The position numbers and the translations under genes are program-made. Below, in pieces: positions 42,515 through 51,459 of a stretch of 64,000 nt of DNA (its first letter is position 1; each line of letters opens with the position of its first letter). Under the pieces are notes generated by a model, which searched no databases, had not been told where the DNA came from, and saw nothing but the letters and a program-made list of their open reading frames with translations. The DNA is taken from the NCBI GenBank assembly GCA_965218765.1, contig CBDCLU010000001.1, positions 124,001-188,000 of the forward strand. The letters are read 5' to 3'. Source of the stretch: JBBPYC01 sp965218765. GTDB lineage: Bacteria; Pseudomonadota; Gammaproteobacteria; Burkholderiales; Burkholderiaceae_C.

Positions 42515-43552
42515 ATGACGACAGGACTCGGAGGCCTCAACAAATCGCCGCACGGCGTGGTGGTGGGCCTGGTGCAACTGCAATTGCCGGTGGTCGAGAC
42601 CCCGGCACAGCTGGCCGCGCAGACGCAGCGCATCTGCGAGATGGTCGCCAAGGCGCGCCGCAACATGGCGACGCTGGATCTGGTGGTGTTTCCCGAATAT
42701 TCACTGCACGGACTGTCGATGAGCATCGCGCCGGAACTGATGGTGCGCCGCGACGGTGCGGAAGTCGCCGCGTTCCAGGCCGCGTGCGTCGAGCACAAGG
42801 TCTGGGGGTGCTTCTCGATCATGGAAGCGAACCCGAACGGCAATCCTTACAACAGCGGCTTGATCATCGACGACACCGGCGAGGTGCGGCTCTACTACCG
42901 CAAGCTGCACCCCTGGGTACCGGTCGAGCCCTGGGAACCCGGCGACCTCGGCGTGCCGGTCTGCGACGGCCCGCGCGGCTGCAAGCTCGGCCTCGTCATC
43001 TGCCACGACGGCATGTTCCCCGAGATGGCGCGCGAGGCCGCCTACAAGGGCGCCGAGATCATCCTGCGCACCGCCGGCTACACCGCGCCGATCCGCCACG
43101 CATGGCGCATCACGAACCAGGCGAACGCGTTTCAGAACCTGGCGCAGACCGCGAGCGTGTGTCTCTCCGGCAGCGACGGCAGCTTCGACTCGATGGGCGA
43201 AGGCATGTTCTGCCACCTGGACGGCACCATACTGGCTGAGGGCGGCGGCCGGGTCGACGAGATCATCACCTGCGAGCTTCGGCCGGACCTGGTGCGCGAA
43301 GCGCGTGCGGTCTGGGGTGTGGAAAACAATCCTTACCAGCTGTTCCACCGCGGCTACGTCGCGGTCAAGGGAGGCGCGCAGGACTGCCCGTACACGTTCA
43401 TGCACGACATGGTGAACGGCACCTACAAGCTGCCCTGGGATGCGACGATCCAGGTGCGCGACGGTGCCTCCTGCGGATTCGACGCACCCACGCGCGGCTA
43501 TGGCGGCGGCAACAGCAGCGTCAGCAACGACGTTGACCACGGCAGCCGCTGA
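42515..43552 (+). CDS. amiF: Formamidase AmiF / aliphatic amidase of the nitrilase superfamily
   Basis: A 345-residue amidase that hydrolyses formamide or a short aliphatic amide to ammonia and acid. The Glu-Lys-Cys triad is clear: Glu61 (VVFPEYSLHG), Lys130 (YYRKLHPWVPVEPW) and Cys163 (VICHDGMFPE). Length and long C-terminal arm match AmiF/AmiE. AmiF versus AmiE cannot be settled by eye; the sequence favours AmiF. GGAG precedes ATG 42515. It sits between the BMP permeases and the biuret hydrolase. Confidence 0.88.
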   Translation: MTTGLGGLNKSPHGVVVGLVQLQLPVVETPAQLAAQTQRICEMVAKARRNMATLDLVVFPEYSLHGLSMSIAPELMVRRDGAEVAAFQAACVEHKVWGCFSIMEANPNGNPYNSGLIIDDTGEVRLYYRKLHPWVPVEPWEPGDLGVPVCDGPRGCKLGLVICHDGMFPEMAREAAYKGAEIILRTAGYTAPIRHAWRITNQANAFQNLAQTASVCLSGSDGSFDSMGEGMFCHLDGTILAEGGGRVDEIITCELRPDLVREARAVWGVENNPYQLFHRGYVAVKGGAQDCPYTFMHDMVNGTYKLPWDATIQVRDGASCGFDAPTRGYGGGNSSVSNDVDHGSR

Positions 43553-44238
43553 TGGGCACCGTCGCCAGCCGCCCCTACCCGTGGCCGTTCGATGGTGAAC
43601 TGCGGCCGGTCAACACGGCGCTCGTCGTGATCGACATGCAGATCGACTTCTGCGGCTCGGGCGGCTATGTCGACAAGATGGGCTACGACCTGTCGCTCAC
43701 GCGCGCGCCGATCGAGCCGATCGGCCGCGTGCTGGCTGCGATGCGCGGCTGGGGCGGCCACGTGATCCATACGCGCGAAGGGCACCGGCCGGACTTGTCC
43801 GATCTGCCCGCCAACAAGCGCTGGCGCTCGCGCCGCAGCGGCACGAACGGTATCGGCATCGGCGACCCGGGCCCGTGCGGCCGCATCCTCGTGCGCGGCG
43901 AGCCGGGCTGGGAGATCATCCCCGAACTTGCGCCGATCGAGGGCGAGATCGTGCTCGACAAACCCGGCAAGGGCGCGTTCTGCGCGACCGATCTTGAACT
44001 GGTCCTGCACACGCGCGGCATCCGCAACCTGGTGCTTGCCGGCATCACGACCGACGTCTGCGTGCACACCACGATGCGCGAAGCGAACGACCGCGGCTTC
44101 GAATGCCTGCTGCTGGAAGACTGCTGCGGCGCGACCGATGCGGGCAACCATCAGGCTGCCATCGACATGGTGCTGATGCAAGGCGGCGTGTTCGGCACCG
44201 TCGGCCGCGCCGATGCCTTCATTGCGGGGCTGGACTGA
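43552..44238 (+). CDS. biuH: Biuret hydrolase (isochorismatase-like cysteine hydrolase)
   Basis: A 228-residue cysteine hydrolase that deaminates biuret to allophanate, the AtzF substrate. Catalytic Asp28 (VVIDMQIDFCG), Lys137 (DKPGKGAF) and Cys170 (TTDVCVHTTMREANDRG) are present. The stretch HTREGHRPDLSDLPANKRWR and PCGRILVRGEPGWEIIPEL closely resemble the biuret hydrolase of Rhizobium as I recall it. The ATG shares a base with the formamidase stop. Strong fit with AtzF at the head of the operon. Confidence 0.9.
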   Translation: MGTVASRPYPWPFDGELRPVNTALVVIDMQIDFCGSGGYVDKMGYDLSLTRAPIEPIGRVLAAMRGWGGHVIHTREGHRPDLSDLPANKRWRSRRSGTNGIGIGDPGPCGRILVRGEPGWEIIPELAPIEGEIVLDKPGKGAFCATDLELVLHTRGIRNLVLAGITTDVCVHTTMREANDRGFECLLLEDCCGATDAGNHQAAIDMVLMQGGVFGTVGRADAFIAGLD

Positions 44239-44242
44239 CGCC

Positions 44243-45784
44243 ATGACCGCCCTTGCGCTCGAGACGATCGGGCTGTCGAAGCAATTCGGCGCGTTCACCG
44301 CGCTCGACCAAGTGTCGCTGAAAGTCGCACCCGGCAGCGTGCATGCGCTGCTCGGCGAAAACGGCGCGGGCAAGAGCACGCTGGTCAAGTGCATCGTCGG
44401 CTACCAGCGCCCGGACGGTGGCTCGATCGTGATCGACCAGCGCGAGCAGGCCGTTGCCACACCGCAGGTTGCGCGCAGCCTCGGCATCGGCATGGTGTAC
44501 CAGCATTTCACCGTAGTGCCGGGCATGACCGTGGCCGAAAATCTGCTGATTGCAAGAGGCCGGCTGCCGACCGTGATCCCGTGGCCGAAGGTGCGTGCGG
44601 AACTGCAGACCTTCATGGCACAGGCGCCGTTCCAGCTCGATCTGGACGCGACGCCGCTGCAGTTGTCCGCCGGTGAAAAGCAGAAGCTCGAGATCCTGAA
44701 GCAGCTGTTCCTGCGCCCGCGCCTGTTGATCCTGGACGAACCGACTTCCGTGCTGACGCCGGGCGAGGCCGATGAAGTGCTCGGCGCGCTGCGTGCCAGC
44801 GCCCATGCGGGCAACTGCAGCGTGCTGCTGATCACGCACAAATTCCGCGAAGTGATGGCTTATGCCGACGACGTGACCGTGCTGCGGCGCGGACGCCAAG
44901 TCGGCAGCTTGGCCGTGGCGGCCAGCAGCACGGCGATGCTGGCGACCCTGATGGTCGGCGCCGACGATGGGGTGGCAGGCAGCGGTGACGGCGCGCTGGT
45001 CCGGTCCGCGATGCCCGCGGCCGAACCGCGCTTGCAGATACGGCAGTTGCGCGTCGACGGCGATCGCGGCGAGGCGGCTGTGGCGGGGCTCGATCTGGAC
45101 GTGCACGCAGGCGAGATCGTCGGCGTCGCCGGCGTGTCCGGCAACGGTCAACGCGAGCTGATGGAAGCGCTGGTCGGCCAGCGGCGGCGCGTGGGCGGCA
45201 GCGTGCAGGTCGACGGCCGGCCCTATCAAGCGACCCGCAAGCAGAATCAGGCGCTGCGCGTGCGCAGCCTGCCGGAGGAGCCGCTTGCGAATGCCTGCGT
45301 CGGCGCCATGAGCGTGGCCGACAACATGGGCCTGCGCAGCTTCGATCAATCCCCGTACGCGCGCGCCGGCTGGCGCCGCGCGGGCCGGCTGCGAGAACGC
45401 GCGCGCGGGCTGGTGGATCGGTTCAACGTCAGGACCCGATCCGAACGCGCCGCCATCGCCACCTTGTCCGGCGGCAATGTGCAGCGCGCGGTGCTGGCGC
45501 GTGAGTTGTCCGACGATGCGGCGCTGCTGCTGGTCAGCAACCCCACGTTCGGGCTGGACTTCAGCGCGGTGGCCGAAGTGCATCGGCGCCTCATTCAGGC
45601 GCGCGATGGCGGCGCGGCGGTGTTGATGGTCAGCGAGGACCTCGACGAGTTGCTGCAGGTGGCCGACCGCATCGTGGTGCTGAGCGAAGGCCGCATCGTG
45701 CATCGCAGTGCCGCTGCCGGCGCGGACCGTGCCGCGATCGGGCGCCACATGGGTGGCGGACACGCCGAGAGCGCCCACGCATGA
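44243..45784 (+). CDS. BMP-type ABC transporter ATPase (two nucleotide-binding domains)
   Basis: A 513-residue tandem ATPase. Domain 1 (about 1-250): Walker A GENGAGKST, signature LSAGEKQKLEILKQL, Walker B LLILDEPTSVL. Domain 2 (about 260-513): the usual degenerate Walker A GVSGNGQRELM, signature LSGGNVQRAVLAREL. This layout is standard for BMP and sugar importers. ATG 44243 is 4 bp after the biuH stop. It powers the two BMP permeases upstream, separated from them by formamidase and biuH. Confidence 0.92.
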   Translation: MTALALETIGLSKQFGAFTALDQVSLKVAPGSVHALLGENGAGKSTLVKCIVGYQRPDGGSIVIDQREQAVATPQVARSLGIGMVYQHFTVVPGMTVAENLLIARGRLPTVIPWPKVRAELQTFMAQAPFQLDLDATPLQLSAGEKQKLEILKQLFLRPRLLILDEPTSVLTPGEADEVLGALRASAHAGNCSVLLITHKFREVMAYADDVTVLRRGRQVGSLAVAASSTAMLATLMVGADDGVAGSGDGALVRSAMPAAEPRLQIRQLRVDGDRGEAAVAGLDLDVHAGEIVGVAGVSGNGQRELMEALVGQRRRVGGSVQVDGRPYQATRKQNQALRVRSLPEEPLANACVGAMSVADNMGLRSFDQSPYARAGWRRAGRLRERARGLVDRFNVRTRSERAAIATLSGGNVQRAVLARELSDDAALLLVSNPTFGLDFSAVAEVHRRLIQARDGGAAVLMVSEDLDELLQVADRIVVLSEGRIVHRSAAAGADRAAIGRHMGGGHAESAHA

Positions 45785-46458
45785 AGATCGACATCGCGGC
45801 GCGGCCGTTCACATTCGATCTGGTGCCTGGCAGGGCCGCGCTGATCGTGATCGACATGCAGCGCGACTTCATCGAAGCGGGCGGCTTCGGCGCGACGCTG
45901 GGCAATGACGTGGCGCTGCTGCAAGCGGCCATTGCACCGACGCGGACGCTGCTGGACATCTGGCGCACGCGCGGCTGGCCGGTGCTGCACACGCGTGAAT
46001 CACATCTGCCCGATCTGTCCGACTGCCCGCCATCGAAACGCGGCCGCGGACAGCCGGCCATGCGCATCGGCGACGCGGGGCCAATGGGCCGCCTGCTGGT
46101 GCGCGGCGAGCCAGGCTGCGCGATCGTGCCCGCGCTGGCGCCGCAGCCGGGTGAAGTCGTGATCGACAAACCCGGCAAAGGCGCATTCCATGCGACCGAT
46201 CTGCAAGTGACGCTGGAGCGGACCGGCGTCACGCAACTGGTGTTCGCGGGGGTCACCACGGAAGTCTGCGTGCAGACCACGATGCGCGAAGCGAACGACC
46301 GCGGCTACGACTGCCTGCTGGTGGAGGACGCGACCGCGAGCTATTTCCCCGAGTTCAAGGCGCAGACGATCGAGATGATCGTCGCGCAAGGCGGCATCGT
46401 CGGCTGGGCCGCGCCGCTGTCATCGGTGCTGGCCGCGCTGCCGCGAGTGCCCAGTTGA
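45781..46458 (+). CDS. Isochorismatase-like cysteine hydrolase, biuret hydrolase paralogue
   Basis: A 225-residue enzyme with Asp25 (IVIDMQRDFIE), Lys130 (DKPGKGAF) and Cys163 (TTEVCVQTTMREANDRG). It shares the HTRESHLPDLSDCPPSKR and GRLLVRGEPG blocks with BiuH but is clearly diverged, so it may act on a related ureide, carbamoyl compound or N-carbamoyl amino acid. The start overlaps the BMP ATPase stop (ATGA) and its stop overlaps the DppB-like permease (TGATG), tying it to the second importer. Confidence 0.87.
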   Translation: MKIDIAARPFTFDLVPGRAALIVIDMQRDFIEAGGFGATLGNDVALLQAAIAPTRTLLDIWRTRGWPVLHTRESHLPDLSDCPPSKRGRGQPAMRIGDAGPMGRLLVRGEPGCAIVPALAPQPGEVVIDKPGKGAFHATDLQVTLERTGVTQLVFAGVTTEVCVQTTMREANDRGYDCLLVEDATASYFPEFKAQTIEMIVAQGGIVGWAAPLSSVLAALPRVPS

Positions 46459-47471
46459 TGGCCCGCCTGATCCTGACGCGGCTGCTGGCCGCACTGCCCA
46501 ACCTGCTCGGCGTGATCGTCATCACGTTCATCCTGACCCGCGCGCTGCCGGGCGACCCGGCCGCGTACTTTGCGGGCGGGGCGGCGACGCAGGAGGCGGT
46601 GGCGCAGGTGCGTGCGCAGCTCGGGCTCGATCGGCCGCTGCCAGAGCAGTTCTTCGGCTATCTGTCGGCGCTCGCGCACGGCGACCTCGGCCTGTCGCTG
46701 ACGACCGGGCAGCCCGTGCTGCAGGAACTGCTGTTGCGATTGCCGGCATCGCTGGAGCTGGTGCTGCTCGGTTTGGTGCTGGCCTGCGTGATCGCGTTGC
46801 CGCTCGGGGTGCTGGCGGCCACGCGACCGGGCTCCTGGATCGACCAGCTGTGCCGCGTGATCACGACCGCCGGGGTGTCGCTGCCGACGTTCTTCACCGG
46901 ATTGCTGTTGGCCTACGTCTTCTATTTTTTGCTCGGCTGGGCGCCGTCGCCGCTGGGCCGGCTCGATCCGATGTATTCGCCGCCCGCGCAGATCACCGGG
47001 CTGTATCTGATCGATGCGCTGATCGCAGGCGATGCGGGGCTCTGGTGGGCCAGCTTCAGGCAACTCATCCTGCCGGTGGTCACGATGGCGATCTTCGTGC
47101 TCGCGCCGATCGCGCGCATGACGCGCGCTTCGATGATCGGCGTGCTGTCGGCCGACTTCGTGCGCACCGCGCGGGCCAGCGGCCTGTCTGCGACCACGGT
47201 GCTGCTGCGCTATGCGTTGCGCAACGCGCTGCTGCCGGTCGTGACCACGCTGGGCATGGTGTTCGGCTTCATGCTGGGCTCGAGCGTGATCGTCGAAAAG
47301 GTGTTCGGCTGGCCCGGTGTCGGCAGCTATGCGATCGATGCGCTCACCGCGAGCGACTACGCGCCGGTGCAGGGCTTCGTGCTCGCGATGGGCATCCTGT
47401 TCTTGCTGCTGAACCTCGCGGTGGACGTGCTGTACGCGTTGATCGACCCGCGCGTGGCGGTGCAGGCCTGA
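46458..47471 (+). CDS. Dipeptide-type ABC permease (DppB-like)
   Basis: A 337-residue permease: LLGVIVITFILTRALPGDPA at the N-terminus, DYVRTARA-type loop seen as DFVRTARASGLS, and EKVFGWPGVGSYAIDA at the end. ATG 46458 overlaps the previous stop; TTG 46455 is an inferior alternative. The second subunit and both ATPases follow. Confidence 0.92.
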   Translation: MARLILTRLLAALPNLLGVIVITFILTRALPGDPAAYFAGGAATQEAVAQVRAQLGLDRPLPEQFFGYLSALAHGDLGLSLTTGQPVLQELLLRLPASLELVLLGLVLACVIALPLGVLAATRPGSWIDQLCRVITTAGVSLPTFFTGLLLAYVFYFLLGWAPSPLGRLDPMYSPPAQITGLYLIDALIAGDAGLWWASFRQLILPVVTMAIFVLAPIARMTRASMIGVLSADFVRTARASGLSATTVLLRYALRNALLPVVTTLGMVFGFMLGSSVIVEKVFGWPGVGSYAIDALTASDYAPVQGFVLAMGILFLLLNLAVDVLYALIDPRVAVQA

Positions 47472-47478
47472 TGCAACG

Positions 47479-48324
47479 ATGAGCGAGACGACCAAGCACA
47501 TCCGCCACGTGCTCGCGGAAAACCCGGTCACGCTGCTCGCGGCCGGCCTGTTCGCGCTGTTCGTACTCGCGGCATTGTTCGGGCCGCTGCTGGTGCCTTA
47601 CGACCCGCTGGCCAGCGACGCCGGCGCCGCGCTTCAGGCGCCCACCTTCGCGCACTGGTTCGGCACCGATGCGATCGGACGCGACATCTTCTCGCGCGTG
47701 GTGGTGGCCACGCGGCTCGATCTGGGCATTGCATTGGCGGCGGTGGCGGCATCGTTCGTGCTCGGCATGCCGCTCGGTCTTGCGGCCGGCTTCTTCGGCG
47801 GCTGGTGGGACCGGATCGTGACGCGGCTGTCGGACACGATCATGGCGTTTCCGCTGTTCGTGCTCGCAATGGGGATCGTCGCGGCACTGGGCAACACGGT
47901 CGGCAACATCGTGCTCGCGACTGCGATCATCAACCTGCCGTTCTACGTGCGGGTCGCGCGCGCCGAAGCGAACGTGCGGCGCGGCGCGGGCTACATCGAA
48001 GCCGCTCGGCTCGCGGGCAACGGCGATGCGCGGCTGCTCGCGGTCCATCTGTTTCCGAACACGCTGCCGCCCGCGATGGTGCAGGTGAGTCTCAACATGG
48101 GCTGGGCGATCCTGAACGCGGCGGGCTTGAGCTTCATCGGCCTCGGCGTGCGGCCGCCGGAACCCGAATGGGGCATTCTGGTCGCCGAAGGGGCGCAGTT
48201 CATCGTGTCGGGCGAATGGTGGGTCAGCTTCTTCCCCGGCCTCGCGCTGATGCTCGCGGTGTTCACGTTCAACCTGCTGGGTGACGCGCTGCGCGACATC
48301 TTCGACCCGCGCCGGAGAACATGA
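47479..48324 (+). CDS. Dipeptide-type ABC permease (DppC-like)
   Basis: A 281-residue permease with HWFGTDAIGRDIFSRVVVATR, GGWWDRIVTRLSDTIMAFP and YIEAARLAGNGDARLL, followed by GLSFIGLGVRPPEPEWG, all DppC marks. ATG 47479 lies 7 bp after dppB-like; its stop overlaps the next ATG. Confidence 0.93.
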   Translation: MSETTKHIRHVLAENPVTLLAAGLFALFVLAALFGPLLVPYDPLASDAGAALQAPTFAHWFGTDAIGRDIFSRVVVATRLDLGIALAAVAASFVLGMPLGLAAGFFGGWWDRIVTRLSDTIMAFPLFVLAMGIVAALGNTVGNIVLATAIINLPFYVRVARAEANVRRGAGYIEAARLAGNGDARLLAVHLFPNTLPPAMVQVSLNMGWAILNAAGLSFIGLGVRPPEPEWGILVAEGAQFIVSGEWWVSFFPGLALMLAVFTFNLLGDALRDIFDPRRRT

Positions 48325-49349
48325 TGACGAGCGCAATGGAGTCAATGCAACCACCGCTGCTCGACGTGCGCGGCTTCGGGCTCGAATTCCGCACCCGCAG
48401 CGGCACCGTGCATGCGCTCGAAGGGATCGACCTGCAACTGCGCAAGGGCGAGATCGTCGGGCTGGTCGGTGAGAGCGGCTCGGGCAAGTCGGTGCTGAGC
48501 TATGCGCTGCTCGGCATCAGCGACCGCGCAGCGCGCGTGACCGGCGGCAGCGCGCTGTTCGGCGGGCTCGATCTGCTACAGGCGGACGCGGCGACGTTGA
48601 GCGACCTGCGCGGGCGCGAGATCTCCGTGATCTTCCAGAGTTCGCGCACCGCGCTGAACCCGATCCGGACCGTTGGGCTGCAGATCGAGGACGTGCTGCG
48701 GCGTCACGCGCAGGCGCGTGGGCCGGACCTGCGCACCAGCTTGAAAGCGCGCGCTGTGCAAGCGCTGCGCGGCGTTGCGATTGCCGACCCGGAACGCCGC
48801 ATCAACGCGTATCCGTTCGAGCTGTCCGGCGGCATGTGCCAGCGCGTGATGATTGCGCTGGCATTGGCTTGCGAGCCGAGCCTGCTGATCGCTGACGAGC
48901 CGACCACGGGCCTGGACGTGACCACGCAAGCCGCCGTGATGGACCTGATCGCGAGCCTCGCACGCGAACGCCGGATGGCGACGTTGTTCATCACGCACGA
49001 CCTCGCGTTGGCGGCCGAGCACTGCGACCGCATCGTCGTGATGCATGCGGGCCATGCGGTGGAAGCCGCACCGACCACGCGGCTGTTCGCTGCGCCGCGC
49101 CATCCCTACACCGCGCGGCTGATGACTTCATCGCCCGATGCGCGCAGCACGGTGGCCAGTCTGCTGCCGGTGCCGGGCAACCTGCCCGATCTGCGCCGCG
49201 CCGACTTGCCCGCGTGCCGCTTTGCCGAGCGCTGCGATCGCGCCACCGAACGTTGTCGCCGTGAGCGCCCGCTGCTCGAATCAGGCGCCATGCACGGCGT
49301 GGCCTGCTGGCATCCGCTGCCGGTGCTGGAGCCTGCTGCCCATGTCTGA
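48321..49349 (+). CDS. Dipeptide-type ABC ATPase (DppD-like)
   Basis: A 342-residue ATPase: Walker A GESGSGKSV, IFQSSRTALNPI Q-loop, signature LSGGMCQRVMIALAL, Walker B LLIADEPTTGLDV and the oligopeptide-type C-terminal cysteine block CRFAERCDRATERC. Starts at ATG 48321 (or 48324). Its end overlaps the next ATPase gene by eight bases. Confidence 0.93.
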   Translation: MMTSAMESMQPPLLDVRGFGLEFRTRSGTVHALEGIDLQLRKGEIVGLVGESGSGKSVLSYALLGISDRAARVTGGSALFGGLDLLQADAATLSDLRGREISVIFQSSRTALNPIRTVGLQIEDVLRRHAQARGPDLRTSLKARAVQALRGVAIADPERRINAYPFELSGGMCQRVMIALALACEPSLLIADEPTTGLDVTTQAAVMDLIASLARERRMATLFITHDLALAAEHCDRIVVMHAGHAVEAAPTTRLFAAPRHPYTARLMTSSPDARSTVASLLPVPGNLPDLRRADLPACRFAERCDRATERCRRERPLLESGAMHGVACWHPLPVLEPAAHV

Positions 49350-50292
49350 CGCTGCCCCGCTGTTGCAGGTCGAACGGCTGAGCAAGCGCTTTGCAGTCGG
49401 CCGCAGCGCGCAACTGCACGCGGTCGATGACGTGTCGTTCACGTTGGCGTCGGGGGAAAGCCTTGGCTTGGTCGGTGAATCGGGTTGCGGCAAGAGCACG
49501 CTGGCCCGGCTGCTGGCGCGGCTGCTCGACGTAAGCGACGGCCGCATCGCGTTTGACGCCCAGGACATCGCCGGCACCAGGGCCGCGGCGTTCGCGCGTT
49601 CGCCACTGCGCGGCGCGATCCAGATGGTGTTCCAGGACCCGACCGACAGCCTGAACCCACGCTTCACCGCGCGCGACGCGATCGCCGAGCCGCTCGCGTT
49701 GCTGACCGATCTGCGCGGAGCAGCAGCCGTGGCCCGCGTCAACGAGGTCGCTCGCCAGGTCGGCCTGCCCGACGAACTGCTGGCGCGTTACCCGCATCAA
49801 CTGTCGGGCGGCCAGAAGGCGCGGGTCGGCATTGCCCGCGCGCTCGGCACCAGCCCGCGGCTGCTGATCCTGGACGAGCCGACCGCCGCGCTCGACGTAT
49901 CGGTGCAGGCTGTCGTGCTGCAGTTGCTGGACCGGCTCCGCCGTGAGCTTGGGCTGACGATATTGTTCGTCTCGCATGACCTGAACGTGGTCCGGCTGCT
50001 GACGGATCGGGTCGCGGTGATGTTTCTGGGCAAGTTGATGGAGCTGGGCGTATCGGAGGCGGTCTTTCGGGCACCGAAGCACCCCTATACGCAGGCGCTG
50101 GTGTCCGCGATTCCGGGCCAGGGCCCACGCGTGCGGCTCGACGGCGAGATCGCGAGTCCAATCAATCCGCCGCACGATGCCTGCCGCTTCCACGGCCGTT
50201 GTCCGCGCGGCGAGGACCGCTGTGGGCGGCAGGCGCCGCTGCTGCGCCGGCTGGGCGACGGCCGGCTGGTCGCATGCCACTTTGCTGCATGA
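49342..50292 (+). CDS. Dipeptide-type ABC ATPase (DppF-like)
   Basis: A 316-residue ATPase: Walker A GESGCGKST, VFQDPTDSLNPR, signature LSGGQKARVGIARAL, Walker B LLILDEPTAALDV and C-terminal CRFHGRCPRGEDRC. ATG 49342 lies within the end of the DppD-like gene. It completes the importer whose receptor is probably the 35677 gene. Confidence 0.93.
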   Translation: MSDAAPLLQVERLSKRFAVGRSAQLHAVDDVSFTLASGESLGLVGESGCGKSTLARLLARLLDVSDGRIAFDAQDIAGTRAAAFARSPLRGAIQMVFQDPTDSLNPRFTARDAIAEPLALLTDLRGAAAVARVNEVARQVGLPDELLARYPHQLSGGQKARVGIARALGTSPRLLILDEPTAALDVSVQAVVLQLLDRLRRELGLTILFVSHDLNVVRLLTDRVAVMFLGKLMELGVSEAVFRAPKHPYTQALVSAIPGQGPRVRLDGEIASPINPPHDACRFHGRCPRGEDRCGRQAPLLRRLGDGRLVACHFAA

Positions 50293-51023
50293 TCCGCGGC
50301 ATGCATGCCGATTCAACCCTGCTGTTGCCGCTGCCGGCACGCGTTAATCTGGCCGAGCACGTCTACACCACGTTGAAAGCCGAGCTGCACGACTTTCGTT
50401 GGGTACCCGGTGACCGGTTTTCTGAAACCGAACTCGGCTCCCGGCTGGGCGTCAGCCGCACGCCGGTGCGCGAGGCGTTGTTCCGGCTGCGCAACGAAGG
50501 TTTTCTTGAAGTCGAGTCCAAATCCGGTTGGTACGTGAAGCCGATCGACTTTGACCGGCTGGACCAGCTCTACGACCTGCGCATCGTGCTGGAGTCGGCC
50601 AGCGTGGAGCGGCTGCTTCTGGTCGAGCGGCTCGACGAAGCACCGGCGCTCGATGCGCTGAAACGGACCTGGCTGGTGCCCGCCGGCGAACGCCACACCG
50701 ATGCGGACCAGGTGCGGCGGCTGGACGAGGCGTTCCATGCATCGCTGGTCGCAGCCGCCGGCAACGCCGAGATGGCGCGCGTGCATCAGGACGTGACGGA
50801 CCGGATCCGGATCGTGCGGCGGCTCGACTTCACGCGCACCGACCGCATCGATGCGACCTACGTCGAGCACGGCAAGCTGCTGCGCGCGGTACTTCAGCAA
50901 AAGCGCACACACGCTTTGTTGTTTCTGAACGCGCACATTGAGCAGAGCAAGATCGAAGTACGCAAGATTACCCTTCACACGCTACAGGGATTGCGTCGCA
51001 GCCGACGACACGAAGCCGACTGA
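50289..51023 (+). CDS. GntR-family (FCD domain) transcriptional regulator
   Basis: A 244-residue regulator. The winged helix-turn-helix reads GSRLGVSRTPVREALFRLR and the FCD effector domain carries the metal-type Asp/His pair in DEAFHASLVAAAGN. ATG 50289 overlaps the DppF-like stop, so it is the last cistron of the 17-gene operon and probably regulates it in response to a pathway acid or ureide. Candidate sites are at 33802 and 4971. Confidence 0.92.
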   Translation: MIRGMHADSTLLLPLPARVNLAEHVYTTLKAELHDFRWVPGDRFSETELGSRLGVSRTPVREALFRLRNEGFLEVESKSGWYVKPIDFDRLDQLYDLRIVLESASVERLLLVERLDEAPALDALKRTWLVPAGERHTDADQVRRLDEAFHASLVAAAGNAEMARVHQDVTDRIRIVRRLDFTRTDRIDATYVEHGKLLRAVLQQKRTHALLFLNAHIEQSKIEVRKITLHTLQGLRRSRRHEAD

Positions 51024-51064
51024 TGGCAGGTGTTCATTGACGTCTCGGCCGGGTTCCGGACGTT

Positions 51065-51420
51065 TCAGAACCGAACGCAAAAACCATTTCCTGGCAGCTT
51101 CGAATCGCGCGAAGTCGAAGCGACGACAAAGCCAGGATTCGGCAAAGCACTGAGCTGGACCGAGACGGTGCCGGTGTGCGCCCGAACCGGCTGGAGGCGT
51201 CGCACCGCCTTGGGCAGCAGCAAGGCGTTGCGTGCCATCACCCGGTACACGCGCTTGGCGTCCACGCATGGCCCACCGCAGAACCGGCGCATTGCCGATT
51301 GACCAGCGCGCAGTTTCTGCGGCAGCCGTATCCGGGCACTTCGGCGAACTGCCCGCGGATGTCAGCCAGCAGCCGGCATCGAACGGCGAGGAGACGCGCT
51401 CGATCGGGTCGCGGATCTGG
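51065..51420 (-). pseudogene. IS3-family (IS2-like) transposase OrfB remnant
   Basis: Two frames on the minus strand carry consecutive OrfB pieces: IRGQFAEVPGYGCRRNCALVNRQ around 51300-51400, then VDAKRVYRVMARNALLLPKA and RAHTGTVSV below 51290. A frameshift lies between them and the catalytic core downstream is missing; the last third (51065-51150) is unrecognisable. No terminal repeats found. It fills most of the gap between the GntR gene and the adenosine deaminase-like gene. Confidence 0.75.
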
Positions 51421-51459
51421 TCCTGCTTCGCTGTCGGCGCGAAGCGCATTCACATTCGC

